From contig NMRB01000019.1 in the NCBI GenBank assembly GCA_002633025.1, forward strand, positions 129,484 through 193,483: 64,000 bases of DNA, written 5' to 3'. Position 1 is the first letter of the stretch. Each line of letters opens with the position of its first letter. This document shows, piece after piece, positions 21,136-34,600 of this stretch. Below the pieces are notes generated by a model, which was given only the letters and a program-made list of their open reading frames with translations, was not told the DNA's origin and ran no database searches. The translations under genes and the position numbers were made by a program. The stretch is from Notospermus geniculatus (lineage: Eukaryota > Nemertea > Pilidiophora > Heteronemertea > Lineidae).

Positions 21136-24100
21136 AAAAGCCGTGGAAAAGCTTTTAGAGAGTCAAAGAAGTGTCTTGGACTAAAGTTGGTAACGAGAGG
21201 AGGAATACAAACACACGTCGACGATTGGTCAAAATGTTAATAACAGAGGACACGTATTACCACCCAGCGATCAGCAATTTCTGGATTCGTCTTCAGAATT
21301 TGTGATACGTTTCAAGATTACATTTCGATTTGCGAATACATGTATACTGAAGGCTGATTTGCCAACAACTCAGTGCCTTACATCTACTTTTATCTTAATT
21401 TGGCCTTTTCAGTTCGATTTTCTTCACTTTTGGCTGTTGTTATTGTTTGTTAAATTTGGTTGCAACGTTTTAGTTTATGATTCCTAATACCTAATCATCA
21501 AAGACACGCAGTACAAACTAGCGGTGGCCACTGTGCACATCTAAATTCAAAGGGAACCAGCCAAATATACGGCACCAGCAACAGTATATCAGTGTTCCAT
21601 TTCCACTAACCTGGCTTTCGTCCGCACAAATAGACTTCTTCAAGGTCGATCGGTCGTTCGCTTTTGCAGTACATAAACATTTTCCCGGCTGTCCAGTCGA
21701 ATCGACCTCCTGCCTTTAGCTGATTCGCCATATACTGGGCTTTCATCACCTAGAAGATGCACAATATGGACTTTTACAAGCAGCCTTAATGTGCATAATT
21801 TCTTTTCACTTTTTTGTTACGTTACCTGGTTATTTGTACGATCTCAGTATTACAGAGACATTTCCACATAATGTGTTGTCCTTCATTATTTGCCGCAGTG
21901 CACTAGGCATCAGTACGACTGGTAATAAAAAGGACCAAGAAGCAGAGCTTGTTTGAAAAGAAATATATATTTTACAAACCTACGTCTACTTACTATATAC
22001 ATGTTGATATTTACACATTATAAAAGTGCTGGTACTCATGCATGCTGCGGTCACTGGACCTTCCATACATAGACTCTATACCAGAAAACTCCCGGGAAGA
22101 GGAAAGACGTGATAACGGGGTCGTACATATTAGTACATAACTTTCTAGTGACGGGAGATTGAAATACAAACAAACACATTTGACTTATTTTGGCAAATCT
22201 TGCCTGGTCATTGAGATGAATAGTTCAGCCTGCCTACCTACGGTGTCGTGCGTGTTAAACATTCACCGAACCAAACTTTCAAAGGCCCACTCACACCTTA
22301 TCCACAACCATGGTACTAAGGCTGGATGGGACAGGCAACTCAAATACCTGACTTGGTCATTTCCGCAACTACAGGGATGTAAAGATTTGACAAAAATCTC
22401 ACAACAACCACCCACTCACGCCACAGGCAAAGCAAAACACCTACCTAAATTCATAACTCATTCAACGAAGACTACTACTGGCCTGAGACTTGGTGACAAT
22501 GTGTACGCCCGTACATATCAATGTACATTTTGTCGCAAGGGCGTTCCTCACAGGTGGTAGTGGAAACTGACATGTCCATGAACGGTTTTTGCTACGAAAA
22601 TGCCAGGTGATCAAGTCGGAGAAGAGTCCTCCTAAACCTCTGTCTGCAGAGTTTGTATTCAGGAATAGGGACTTCCATGCAAAACGTTCAAACAATTAGG
22701 CAGAGAATGAAGCAGACATCCTTTCAAAAGTCACCATCTCCACGTTCAGTCCTCATTCACACGAAAAACTCAATGTCCAGGCACTCTCACAGCATGCACC
22801 ATGTAGGCCTATTTTACCCAAATGCATGGCACGTCAGCGATGTACAGTAGGTTTTGACACACGGCCAACAGGTGTCGCAACTACATCGTCCACAGATAGT
22901 CCAGTACATTTCTTCACTGGCATGACTGGCTTCCTTAGTCTGTGGGTACATGTTGCTAATGCAGTCACGCTTCATGAATACCACGAAATCCATGACGGCA
23001 CAGTTTGATTACTAAGTGCATTGTGATATCAGAAAAACGTGTACGTCTTCGAGATTATCATGAAGAATAAAGTGTAGACCACGGCAGGTATATCACTGAA
23101 CAAGATTGTTCGCAAACGTTGAAAATGAAAAAAGTAAATCATGATTTTCGATGCCCTCCATTGATTCCACAATGACGGGGGGCTTTTCATATGGTGAGAA
23201 TTCTTCGTATGCCCCATTCATGAACCCCTCTTGAATGGAATTAAATGTGTTCCCCATGCGAACAATTTTCTTCAAGTTCGAGTCATGGAAGGTTCTTTCC
23301 CATGTAAATGCAACTATGCAATGGTAGAAGAGTATATTCAGTGTAAAAAGTTAATACACACCGAACACATGACACGTACGCACGACAGGTATGTGAGCAA
23401 AGGTCTACACGACGAGATTAAATGCAATGGTGTCCGTAGTGGTTGCTGAATTTGGAAGTACTGCATGAATATACATGTATGGCGAAATATCCGGTAAACG
23501 GAAAGTCCAGTGTTCTATTGTCGGACACTATCTTTTCTACCGTGAAGTATAAAAGGGGGCTTCCCCTTCAACACTACTACATACCCGAAGCAAGCTGTAT
23601 AATACCATAATTTAATAGCCGAATAACGTCAGGCGTCTGGGGTGACAAGGCTGCACAAATTGATGGAACTTCTTCAAAAAAGCAGAAGGTTGGCGACCAT
23701 TAGTACAATATATAGATTGTACAATGCACTATAGTCAATACAACGCTTTGCCACCCACATATGGGAAATACATGCAACTGACCGCCAGAACAACGATACT
23801 CTGATGGAAGCATGTGAGTTAAGGCGGTGACAGACTGGCGCGTAAGCAACGCGTCGGAAAGCGTTCAACCAATCAGGGAGGCGGTAACAAGGACCGAAAC
23901 ACCTACCGAAGAATCTGACTGGCGAAACGCCTGCCGGACGCGCCGCGAACACGCCAGTCTGTCACCGGCTTTAGAAGTGAAAAATGCAATGCGTTGGATA
24001 CGCGTGACACTGTTCCATCAGACCTTAGTGCTTTTTATGAGTCAAAAATTCAGACACACGGAAGATAAACATCATTCTCGGAGACATGAAAAACCAGAAA

Positions 24101-25387
24101 AAGTGTGCTTAGAATTTGATATAAGTGTTCTCCAAAGTAACAATGAGCTTTCTATTTGGCGTTCAGCCCTAGAAGCATTGAGCAGATTTGAAACGATGAA
24201 TGTAGAAACCGTCCACTTTGAGAATCAATAACTAGACTTATATCGTTAAAAATGGCAACATAATACATGGGTCAAGTTTGGACTACACTGTCAACGTGAT
24301 CATCTGGCTTCCGTATGGAAAGCGTTTCTAAATCTATCCTGTCCTGGCATATCCGTAGTTGCTGCAAAACGTTCCTGGTGATTCTCATGATGAGACAATT
24401 CGAATCTACATGTAGCGTCAAGGATATAGCCAGAAGGAAACGTCGTAGTAACACACCGGCGACATTTTCCAAATCACGTTCTGGCGTATATCCAGCTGAC
24501 CTTCACCTTCATTCGACCTTGAAACTCCAGCAGCGCAACGCCTTCTTTTGACATTCCACGAAACGTGCAGTCGTTATACTCGACCAACTCCTCAGTTTCC
24601 AAGAACCCCCGTCGATATGGATCATCCGGGCACCTATCTACTAAGGCAACCAAGAATACCGTCATTAAGATGACTCTACTACTCTATGAAGGTGGCACTG
24701 GTATTCAAGGTGACCCAGCGCAGCAAACTTGTCTTCTATGTTCGCAGATTTCCGACTCAATGATGGTCAAAGCTGTGTTGCACAACTTGTGTGATGAAAC
24801 AATTGAAGCCTTGTCTTTCGTTAATCTTTTGGGGAAAGGACAACTTTCCTTTGTGAGTATTGAAACACAAGAACCGTTGACAAGGCTGATGAAAAAGGTC
24901 GTACACCCCAAGTTGAAAGTTCACTACCAGTTTGTGTGAGACGTTCCACGGACGTCTGGTGGGAAATGAATCAGTTACTGGCGACTTTATGATGCACGCG
25001 ATAAAAACTACAGGGAAGTCCGACACAGTGTAAGCCTGCTTCATACTGATCATGGATAGCGTACAAGCCAACTTGTCAACAAGAATGGTCGCAGAGTATA
25101 CCGTGCAAAGAAACCTGATGGCAAGAATACCAGTGTATCACTGATGATGGCACATCAGCTCTTACAGGAGCCACATGTGAATGGAAGGAACAAGGCAAAT
25201 GCTTGTGTTCCCAAGAACCAACCAACCACTCAAATGATCAAAGGCTTTCTGTGGACAACCATCATCGCTAAGACAGTTTTGCTGCGCCAGGTCACCGGAA
25301 TGAACCAGGCCACCCATCTACGCCTTACCTCCGGGGTGACCACTTGGTTTATGATTCCTCAGCTGGGGCTACCCCGGAGAGCCAAGT
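21136..25387. other. Intergenic region between two convergent receptor genes
   Basis: Holds the presumed 3'UTRs of both genes, an AATAAA at 21924 on the plus strand, and a 149-bp MITE. Short ORFs on both strands around 24270-24940 look somewhat protein-like but have no recognised family or clear splice sites. Confidence 0.6.
23822..23970. mobile_element. 149-bp MITE with TTA target duplication
   Basis: Ends AGGCGGTGACAGACTGGCG (23822-23840) and its inverse with one mismatch (23952-23970). TTA flanks both sides (23819-23821, 23971-23973). A 3-bp TTA/TAA duplication is typical of PIF/Harbinger-type MITEs. It has no coding capacity. Confidence 0.75.
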
Positions 25388-25663
25388 TCAGTAAGTACAT
25401 CGTCCGTTTTCAAACCAACGGCACCAATAATGCAACCAGTAGACGAGGTTAAAAACACAGAAGGACATGGGAAATAAAAATCGCGAGGCCACCTCCACTT
25501 TCTCGGCACATCCTGAGTTATTTTTTGGTTTAGGTGGCTGTCTTGGGGGATGAGAGTTCATCGGCTCCCACGGTGACTCCGCCCCGTCCTTCTGACCAGT
25601 CGGGGACCCCACGTTATTTTTGCTATTAGTTGCTGTCATTCGTGGTCTCTTTAGTTCCTTCAT
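25388..25663 (-). CDS. Cys-loop receptor last exon: M3-M4 loop and M4
   Basis: Acceptor TTCTTTTCAG, 91 codons and TGA. A basic, Asn/Pro-rich loop (including PPRQPPKPKN, a PxxP-type sequence) leads to ASRFLFPMSFCVFNLVYWLH, the M4 helix, and an 11-residue tail ending GRCTY. The preceding exon also ends in phase 0, so an extra loop exon between them cannot be excluded. Confidence 0.9.
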   Translation of the reverse strand: MKELKRPRMTATNSKNNVGSPTGQKDGAESPWEPMNSHPPRQPPKPKNNSGCAEKVEVASRFLFPMSFCVFNLVYWLHYWCRWFENGRCTY

Positions 25664-28600
25664 CTGAAAAGAAGAAGAAAGTCTCAGATGTAAATCAACA
25701 CTACCTGTTGGGTAGAGGGATGGCGAACCACATCTGACTTCAATCCTGAGCCAAGTCCTTGTTCTCATGTCACCATATCATACCCATGAAAAATTCAACA
25801 GCTATCAACGAAGAAATCCAAATGTGAGGACCTTATCACCCCATCCCTTCATTTCCAAAGTCCTTCATTTCCAAAGTAAATATAAAAATATGTATGTTTT
25901 TTTTGCAAAATTCTGCTTCGAATAAGATTGAGACGACACCGAGGGACCATTTTGTCGAGGTTATTCTTGTCTGAATGGAAAGCCAGGATTCACAACATTG
26001 TGGAAAAGTTTGAAAATTGGTGCCAAAGGAATGCTCAGATCCGATGGGTGGATCATGCAGTTGATGCAAGGTGGCATGCTGTAGCTCGATTTTGGAATGG
26101 ACTCATCCATGCCACGAGAGGAAAGAAACAAGATATGGAATAGTGAAGATGACATGAGATATGTCACTGTATCCGGCAGGAAGTAATGCTATTACATTGA
26201 GTTGGCTGGTTTTTTGTCGGTGTTGGATGCTGGAAACACACGAACATGCAGGTTATTGCCTTTGCACAGAAGGTTGAGATCAATGCATGCATGCAGCATG
26301 ATATGGTGGAACTGGGGCTGGAAAAGCATTCCATCTTGAAGGTTTTCGTTTTATTGGTGGCGAGGGATTCCTGAAACAGAGCTTTCCACATGCAGGTCGA
26401 GAGAGTGGGGCCAAGAGCAGACACAAAGTTAAAGACGCAGTCAGAGAGATGTTTCGGTTGGATATACACTGTGACATGACGTAATGGACATGAACGGACC
26501 GTTAGGTGGCGCACATTGGAACGTGGAACCTTTACCAAAAGAATCAATCGACAAACTGTCATGAAGTGCAGCCGAACATTCTGTTCGTGTACATCAATGC
26601 ACACACGATGACTGACAACCTCAGCGATTGTAATGGTGCTTGATGTAATTAGTTGACCACGTAACACAACGAGCCTAGTGGTGAGTAAAAGAACCATCCA
26701 CCTTCACCATGTGACACAACGTCATTTTGTTTCAACCGTGACTACGTCTCTGACGGGCATGCACGAAATCCTTACCTCCCATTCCTAAGCAAACAAAAGA
26801 CATAGACATGAATGGACGACCACAAGACAAGCGTTACCTCCCCGTGACAACTTCACTTATTCTAAATATACATGTACTAATGAACGATGCTTCAAAAAGG
26901 TATCGAATTGGCACCCATTTTCTCCGCTAAGTCGATCTAGTTCTAGTTGGATATAACGAACTAGCCTCCTTAGTCTAGGCGATGGCTTGAGCACAGCATG
27001 CCTAATCAAGATTCCCTAGTTTACAGAGATACAAATTTGTGGTGTTAGTATCGGATTTTGGATGCAATGACGAGACAGAAGGGAACATCGGCCACGGCTA
27101 ACAGTGCCATGTCGATCAAATCTAACTCAAGTCTGCATGTTTACCCGAATGTACTCGTTACACCGATAACGGTAGTCTCGGACGACTGGTTGCTGCTGTA
27201 GAATGAAATATGGAAAGGTATGAAGCTATCATTTTCGTCAAGAGACCAGTGTTCAGCAGAATGTAGGGCCTACGAAATCAGTAACGCAAAAAGCCATCAC
27301 CAACGCAAAATATCTGAATTACTGTTTGTTCAATGGAATTTTGCCACACCCACACGTCGCCTCTATGTATCTGTACTTGATATACTACGTCAGTAGAACT
27401 ATTACAATATGTATTGGAGAATATCAACCGAAACGCTTTGCTGCTTTGGTTGGTAGTACTTTATGGATCGTCATGAACTGGCTTTATAACACATATCGCA
27501 CATTCAGAGCCCCAACAGCTCGCAACCGGATGGACTCTTAGTCTGTTTCCACAGGAAACAAGGATGACCAACGATTTTTCCCAGAAGCTAAATTGACCTC
27601 TCACGTCTTCCTCGTTTTCCTTGAACAATTTTCTTTTGTAATACCAGTGGGCTGGATTTCTCTTCAAACATTAATGAAACTGCAGCATGTTTTACCTGTT
27701 TCAGCTGATGATAGCCAAGGGAAATCAAGTCTTAGATTGGCCGTCTCTCCTGTTCGACCAGATCGTCGATGGAAGCACCCTCTTCCTCCATTACGTTCCC
27801 CATGATCACACTTTCGCTCGGCAATTTAGAGACTTTCAAGTTTATGGGGAGCGTTACCTTCTCTAGTCGTTGATTTAACGTGTTTTTGATGGAGGGAAAC
27901 TTTCAAAAGGCTATAAAGAAACCCAAGTTAACAAACTTACCAGTGCTTTTTCTCGCTGTTTCGCCTCCCGTCTCGTTATAACGTTAGCCACAGCAAACTC
28001 TAGAAGTCCTCCGAATACAAACACCATACACGTAGACATCCACACATCAATTGCTTTGATATAAGAAACCCGCGGAAGTTGGTTGTTTATACCGGAAGCT
28101 TGAGTAGCCATGGTGAGGACAGTTAAACAACCAACAGAGATCCTAGCGGGCGTTGCGTGAACGTCGAGCCAAAAGTTTAGCCACGATAGGACTACCACAA
28201 GGACACTTGGGATGTAAGTCTGGATTAGGTAGTAACCAAAGTCTCTTTTTAGGTGGAAAATAAACTCAAGGCAGCTGAATGTACCTGAAAGACGAAATAA
28301 AGACGGATATCAAATGCTGTCGAAGGGCTGTGGTCATTGCTTTTATTGGTATTTAACCGAATGCTGGATGGTTGGTGGACCATTGGAGTCATGGAGAGAA
28401 TCGAAATGTAACAAGAAACACTTAACCACGAACATACAGCAGGGGTTTTTACCTCGCGCCTCTTCATCCACTCACACAAACTGTGTGCGAGTGTATGAAG
28501 AGGAACGAGACCAAAGCCCTGCTGTGGGAGGATGAACCACGAACGACATCCCTGCTTTTAGGAATTTCGATTTAATCTCCCCTGAGAGCAAACTCTTCTT

Positions 28601-31600
28601 TCGCCTGTTTGGCTGCCCCGCAGCCGCATTTCGCGATGAGCAATGTGATTCCAGGCATCCCCGCCACATGGTATTCAAATTGCATTTGCGACTCCAAAAT
28701 GGCAATAAAGAATAAAATAGACACGGGGAAAAATTTCTAAGTTATTCATTTTCGCGAAAAGAAGGATGTTCATAAGCTAGGGGTGACATCGGATAGCACG
28801 AACGCAATGTTACACGATGATCACGCTCCGAATCTGTGAAAAACGTCGCTGTGCACGCCAGAGGCAAGAGAGGAAAAATGGAAGTCTGGAATATCACAAT
28901 GTCATTGCGGCGGGAAATGGTAACAAATCATTTTGAATGTGATCATTCCCCATCGATATGGAACTCGGCAGCGGTAGCTCCGAGATGACACACGATTGAT
29001 CCCAGATATTGAACCATAATTTGCCGCCATTGATCCACTTTGGACCGGAAGTGGTGGTGTTGCGGAGAAACACGCTGGGTTATAAGATTACTTGCCACTG
29101 GGCAGCAGGTCCCGGGGCCCCAATTTAATGAATGTTGCGAAGAAACCGAGTTGGTTTTTTTCGCTGTCCTGCTTGATTTGTAATCAATGTCATTTCCATC
29201 ATCTCCGTCAGTGACCATCCTCTCAAAACAGGGTCATTAAGACATCTCATCCGTCATATCTCTTCTGAAGGGAGGCAATACAGCCTCGTTAAGTGACCTG
29301 AATCTCAGGATGGTCATGAGTGACCAGCATGAAAAGGATTTTGTGCTGCAAGTGTTAGAGTGCCAGCCATTTTCATATCGTTGACATGACTGTACGTAGG
29401 AAATGCAGCGGTGCCCCCCCCCCTTTTTGTTTACTGGTCCTCCATCGGATGATATTGAGGTGGCAGCGAGTGAGAAATATTGGTGCCAGCTGAACAAGCA
29501 CGGCTAAAATCGACCGTTCCCTTTCTTGGAAGAAGAGACTTACACAAAGCAACAAGATCTTGGTGACCGACTCATCTGAACAACACCAAGCTGGTCGATT
29601 TCTCATTGCTCATTGGCGCTGCATTCCATGGGGTCGAAAAAGAGGGTCATCACACACGAGATGAACACAGAGCACACATTCGATTTTCTTTACAAGGGGC
29701 CAAGTTACCATGATGAATCAACGACTGTTGAAAAGTCAAAGAGTCATTCGCCAACAGCAAAAGTTGCCAGGCTAACACTAACAATCTTTAGGGTTTTTTT
29801 AATGTTATTTTTACTGTTGCACAAACATGAGGTAAAACCTACAAAGCATCTGTGCAATCATGTGGAATTGATGCAGTATTTTTATTCGTCACCCCTCGGC
29901 CGACTTGGCGACTCGCAGCGACTGATCAGCGCATCACCTTCGAATAAATCAAGGAATGGCTGCGAGGCTATTTTTCGGCCGCAGGTTTATTGGACTTTGA
30001 CACGTGATCAATCATGTGATATTCCTAATAAAGATGTCCGATCGTCAATATGGTGGTACGCCACTTGGCATATCTGACATGCCTTCGCCTGGTTATTCGT
30101 GTCTTATAAATCTTTATATCATGATCTATTTTGTGATTTGTCTGATGGAAGGATTTATGGTCATCGTTCCAGTCAAAATGATCCGTAGTTATAAGATCAG
30201 AGATTGATATGAGAGTTATCAGCAATTTTAATCAGGTCAGTGCTTGTAAAGCTAGGAATCCACCATTGATTTTCAAGTTGATTTTGCGTTGCGATTTGCT
30301 TTGCAACTGGGTTGCGTCGCCGTAGTGGACTCGCTAGACGTGATTTCCACCAATGGCGAAGATGATGTCAATTTCAGTCGGCAATAGGTCGGCGACCGTC
30401 ATCAGTTCCTTGCGATCAAAAATATAATTGGAATGCCCATACCGTCTGCTTTGGGTACATGCCCTGCCATGTATCCTAGCTGTGAATCCACTGCTGATTT
30501 TCTGCGTTACGACTTGCTTTGCAACCTGCTACCTGCGATTGAATACGAACTGATACCGGTCGCCGACCGATTGCCGACTGAAATTGACCACATCTTCGCC
30601 ATTGGTGGAAATCACGTCTAGCGAGTACACTCCGACGATCGAGTGCCCAGTTGCAAAGCAAGTCGCAACGCAAAATTAGCCGGAAAAGCAATGGTGGATT
30701 CCTAACGAAAACGTTTCATACCCGAAGGCTTGACAATGACAGCAAGGGGTGGAGAAGGAGAGCATACTCCCTCCAGTGCAGTTCCAACTACGAGTCCAGA
30801 GCTAATGCCAATGTAGTCGCTTATACATTTACAATCTCCCTGACCACAATTTCGGCCAAATACAAGTCCCCAAAATGACCATCAATGCCTTTCGTCGACT
30901 GGTCATCAATACCAGTCAGCTTCTGTCAATTCCAAACTATCATTAGGTACCATTCATACCCTGATTAATTGGTAAACCCAATCGGAAAAGGGCCGAAGGA
31001 GAGCTCTCAGCGATACCCCAAGGTCAACAAAGAGGGATAAGCGATGGGATGGCTTTATCTAACTTGGACAGTAAGATCACGGAGATTATTTACAAGGATG
31101 AATACATGTAGCATCGTGCCTCCCAAACCTCTTGTGACGTAAATCGAAGCAATTCCCTTCGGTCTACATGACAAAATCGCCCCACTGGCAAATAGATGTG
31201 GCGAAAATGAAAAGGTTGTACTTGGGCACAAGGCCATACTGATTGCAGACCAATCGTCATATCTTAGTTTCGGCAGCTTCGATCAAGTATCAACCTCGGC
31301 GGGATATGATTGGAGAAGCAGGGTTGACTCGGGGGAACGAGGTTGCTATCCGGCCGGATCAAGATGGGTGATTCATCGGAAGCTGAATTTAGACTAACAG
31401 TAATTTGTGATTCCAAACTCTTTCAATTATTCACTTGATTAAGCATCGATAAATTATACATGCCTCGGAAAAGGCCCAAGACAGTCGAAGACGGTTCGAC
31501 TCCATCATGACACGGTCGAATTGCAAAAATGAAATCTCTCGAAAAATCACGCTTGGAGTTTTTGAAATTAATAAAATACCACGACTCCAAGTTATGTGCT

Positions 31601-34600
31601 GCAAAAACTAAAAAGAAACCAATAATGATAAAACCTAATAGCATTACACAATGTTGATCGAATCAATGTTCGATTATATTTGATTAATCTTGAGATAAAA
31701 TCAGATGATTGACTCTCGGCATTGTTCATAAGAAACGGGCAAAACGAATAAAACATTGATTCAATCATTGTTGGTAACTTTTTACAAAATCTGTGACATC
31801 AGCCAGACCTTCGCAGAAAGTTGGTGAAATGTTTTTTTGCGAGAAGCGTTGCTCATCAGTCCGTAAAAATACTTTAGATGAACTTGGTTTGGTCAATGGT
31901 GAGCTAATAGGAACATTTTCTTCTGCGAAATGATTTTGGAAAACGTATCAACAAATGCCATCGATGAGTTCTCAAAGATTGTGTGACTTTTCGCCCGATG
32001 GAGAACCGTCCAAAAGTTGCTGTGGTTCCAACGGCACCGCATACCCTGAGCAGCCAAGATCGTATATTACTGGTATTGGTATGATGTTTCATCAGTAATA
32101 TGGTCATGGAATCATGCACACAGCAGTTTACATTTGCATACATACAATAATCATTGATTGATCTATGGCTAGTCACCATTTTTTTGATAAATTGGATTAT
32201 AAAGCCACTGCTGAGACCAGTCATTAGCTTGATAAATTCTATAGCACGATGCCTGGATGATATCACCTATTTCCCGAACGTAATTTACAAGCGCGACATA
32301 TCAGTTTGTCTCGGCAGTGTGCATTCATGATTTAACACCATATAATGCGTCTCCTCCACAAGTCACTAAATACAATGTATTGCTTTCGTGGTTTTTGTGG
32401 ATCAGGCAATGTATCGTACGCCAGAAAGGTCGTGCATCCCGACACGGTACGCCACTCTAGGGGATGAATAGTCCTAATAATGGCAACTGGCCTCAGATCC
32501 AGCATAGATAAATACAACTCAAGTACATGTACAGTGCATAGATCTCGTAATAAAGTAAGGTTTGGAGACGAAAACGTGCGCTGTAACGGACGAGTTGAAC
32601 GAGTCCAGTAGATTCAGAGACCGTAAAGGTATATGCCTTGACAGTCCTGATGGATTTCGGTCAGGCCGGATTGGTATGCACGTTGTCGTGATAATGTTAA
32701 GCCTGCCAGCCTCCCCAGAGGAACCCTGTCAGACAGCACTGATTAGTTCACTGATAACAGCAATGACTCGTAGGGCCGTTTTCCCCAGGGGACTAGCCCC
32801 TGTGATGAACAAGCTCAAGTTTGTAACAAGTTGTGGTCATGGCACGTGCCATGGGCCGCTTGCCAATGTCGTAGCTGGAACACGCCGTCGTTGCCACAAA
32901 AGAACCGTGCACAAAATCCACAAAAATGTACACTCGTCTTGTGTAAGGTTCTTTGTACCGGACTATAGATATTTACAGGGGACATAACTGTATCATACCA
33001 TCTTCCCAGATAAAACTGCACCATTTGTCATGAATGATGTTAAAGTACAAAAGATAGAGTTCAGCAAAGAGTTTTGGTGTGTTTGTGCCCTTAGTTGAAA
33101 TGGATTTGTGTAATGCAACGCCTATTGTATAACCGTCAGTAGTGCATGTACGCCGAAGAATCCGAAATGATATTGCAGGACTACACTGTAGCGCCACGCC
33201 AATTTGGCATGCATAACCAAAGTAGTGAGGGTTTGGCATTATGCAGTGTAGAGCATGAATAAATTGTATAAAACTCACATCGATGTCTTGTTTTATTCTT
33301 TTTGAATTGAACTTCAGATGATGGAGGATCTATGTGATACCATGTCTAGTCTGCGACTGAACACAGTTAAATTCAAAGTCACATTTGCGAATGTGGAAAA
33401 ACATATATCCTTCTGGAGACTGAATTCATCACCATATGCGTCGACAATAAAAGAAGACCTACCGTATCGAACGCTGAAAAATGGTTGCCAGTTGTATCCT
33501 TATTAAACTGTATAAGGAAACGTTCTCGCCATCTGAAGTTCATAGTCATCATGGACAGCAGCAAAAGCAGGCGTACTCCTGCAGATCTACTACACAGTTT
33601 TTCTGGGCGTCATTAGGGTGTACATTTACGACCTATTCAGACATCCAGTGCCAGGCAGCCAGCCACTTTGGGACACTTTTAAGGAGGTGGTGTGGAGGTG
33701 ACTGTACATACAAGTACCAAGGCCAAAAAAGCTACCATCTTGATGTAAAAACGACGATTATGATTAGTTGATGACATGTAGCGGCGAAGTGGGAGACCCA
33801 ATTCCCCGATCGCACGTAAAAGGACACTGCCCCCGCCAATTCAATATTGATTTTGAACCAAATTAAATCAGACCGTCCACGCCAACTTCGGATCGACCAA
33901 GCAGACGATACCGGCATGCTGCTTTCTTTTTCTCTCACATGACGCGAGAACGCCGCAAGAATGCACTCTAACAAGACAGCCAGAACGAAGCAACTGGGGA
34001 CAGTATACAAAATCCAGAAAACAGAAAGCACTGGATCATATGTATGTTGTTTGTCGCTATGTGGTAACGTTCCACCCCAAAGCTGCAGTGTTCAACGTGT
34101 GCTCGTCCAAGCATTAACATTTTGTGATTCCAAATAACAAAATCACACTTGACCGTTTCCCCATCAATGGCTATCAGCTGTTGGCAGACAGAGCAATGCA
34201 TCCCGTCTGTAACAAACATTGATTTCTGTTTGAATCGCAAATGGACTCCGTCACAGCAATTTGCAGTCGTTTGCGATTCAGCGAACTGTGTTCAGTCGGG
34301 GCTACGTCACTTCACAAAAGGGAACGCTAACGTCATTGACCGCCAAAATTACCGCGATTGTGTACAGAGAGCTGGCTCCAACAGTCGGGGGCAGGAGATT
34401 TTGCTAATTCCACCAAACTGCTTTAGGTGAAGTCGCCGATGCTGGTTCAATCACAGTCACTGCGTCGGTGTCCACCCAGACAATTTCGATCGGTAAGGTA
34501 CGACGCGTAGGCAATGCTAGAAATGGCCCGCTACGATATCAGATTATCTCTCGTATGAGGCAATATTCGACAGCTTTTGCACGCAACATCATTGACTAGT

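Noticed and set aside
22159-22560. 133-codon ORF downstream of the GABA-B-type gene
   Set aside because: Composition looks like translated non-coding DNA; CxxC near the end is isolated.
24272-24665. Two abutting minus-strand ORFs that look protein-like
   Set aside because: A frame change separates them and no family is recognisable; possible decayed exon but unsupported.
26164-26697. 177-codon ORF on the minus strand
   Set aside because: Cys/Thr/Val-rich text without domain, repeated residues or codon bias; it lies inside a receptor intron and looks like a chance opening.
29613-30077. 154-codon ORF on the plus strand
   Set aside because: One hydrophobic stretch only, no family resemblance, and it lies in an intron.
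32562-32987. 141-codon ORF on the plus strand
   Set aside because: No motif that I recognise and no supporting exon neighbours.
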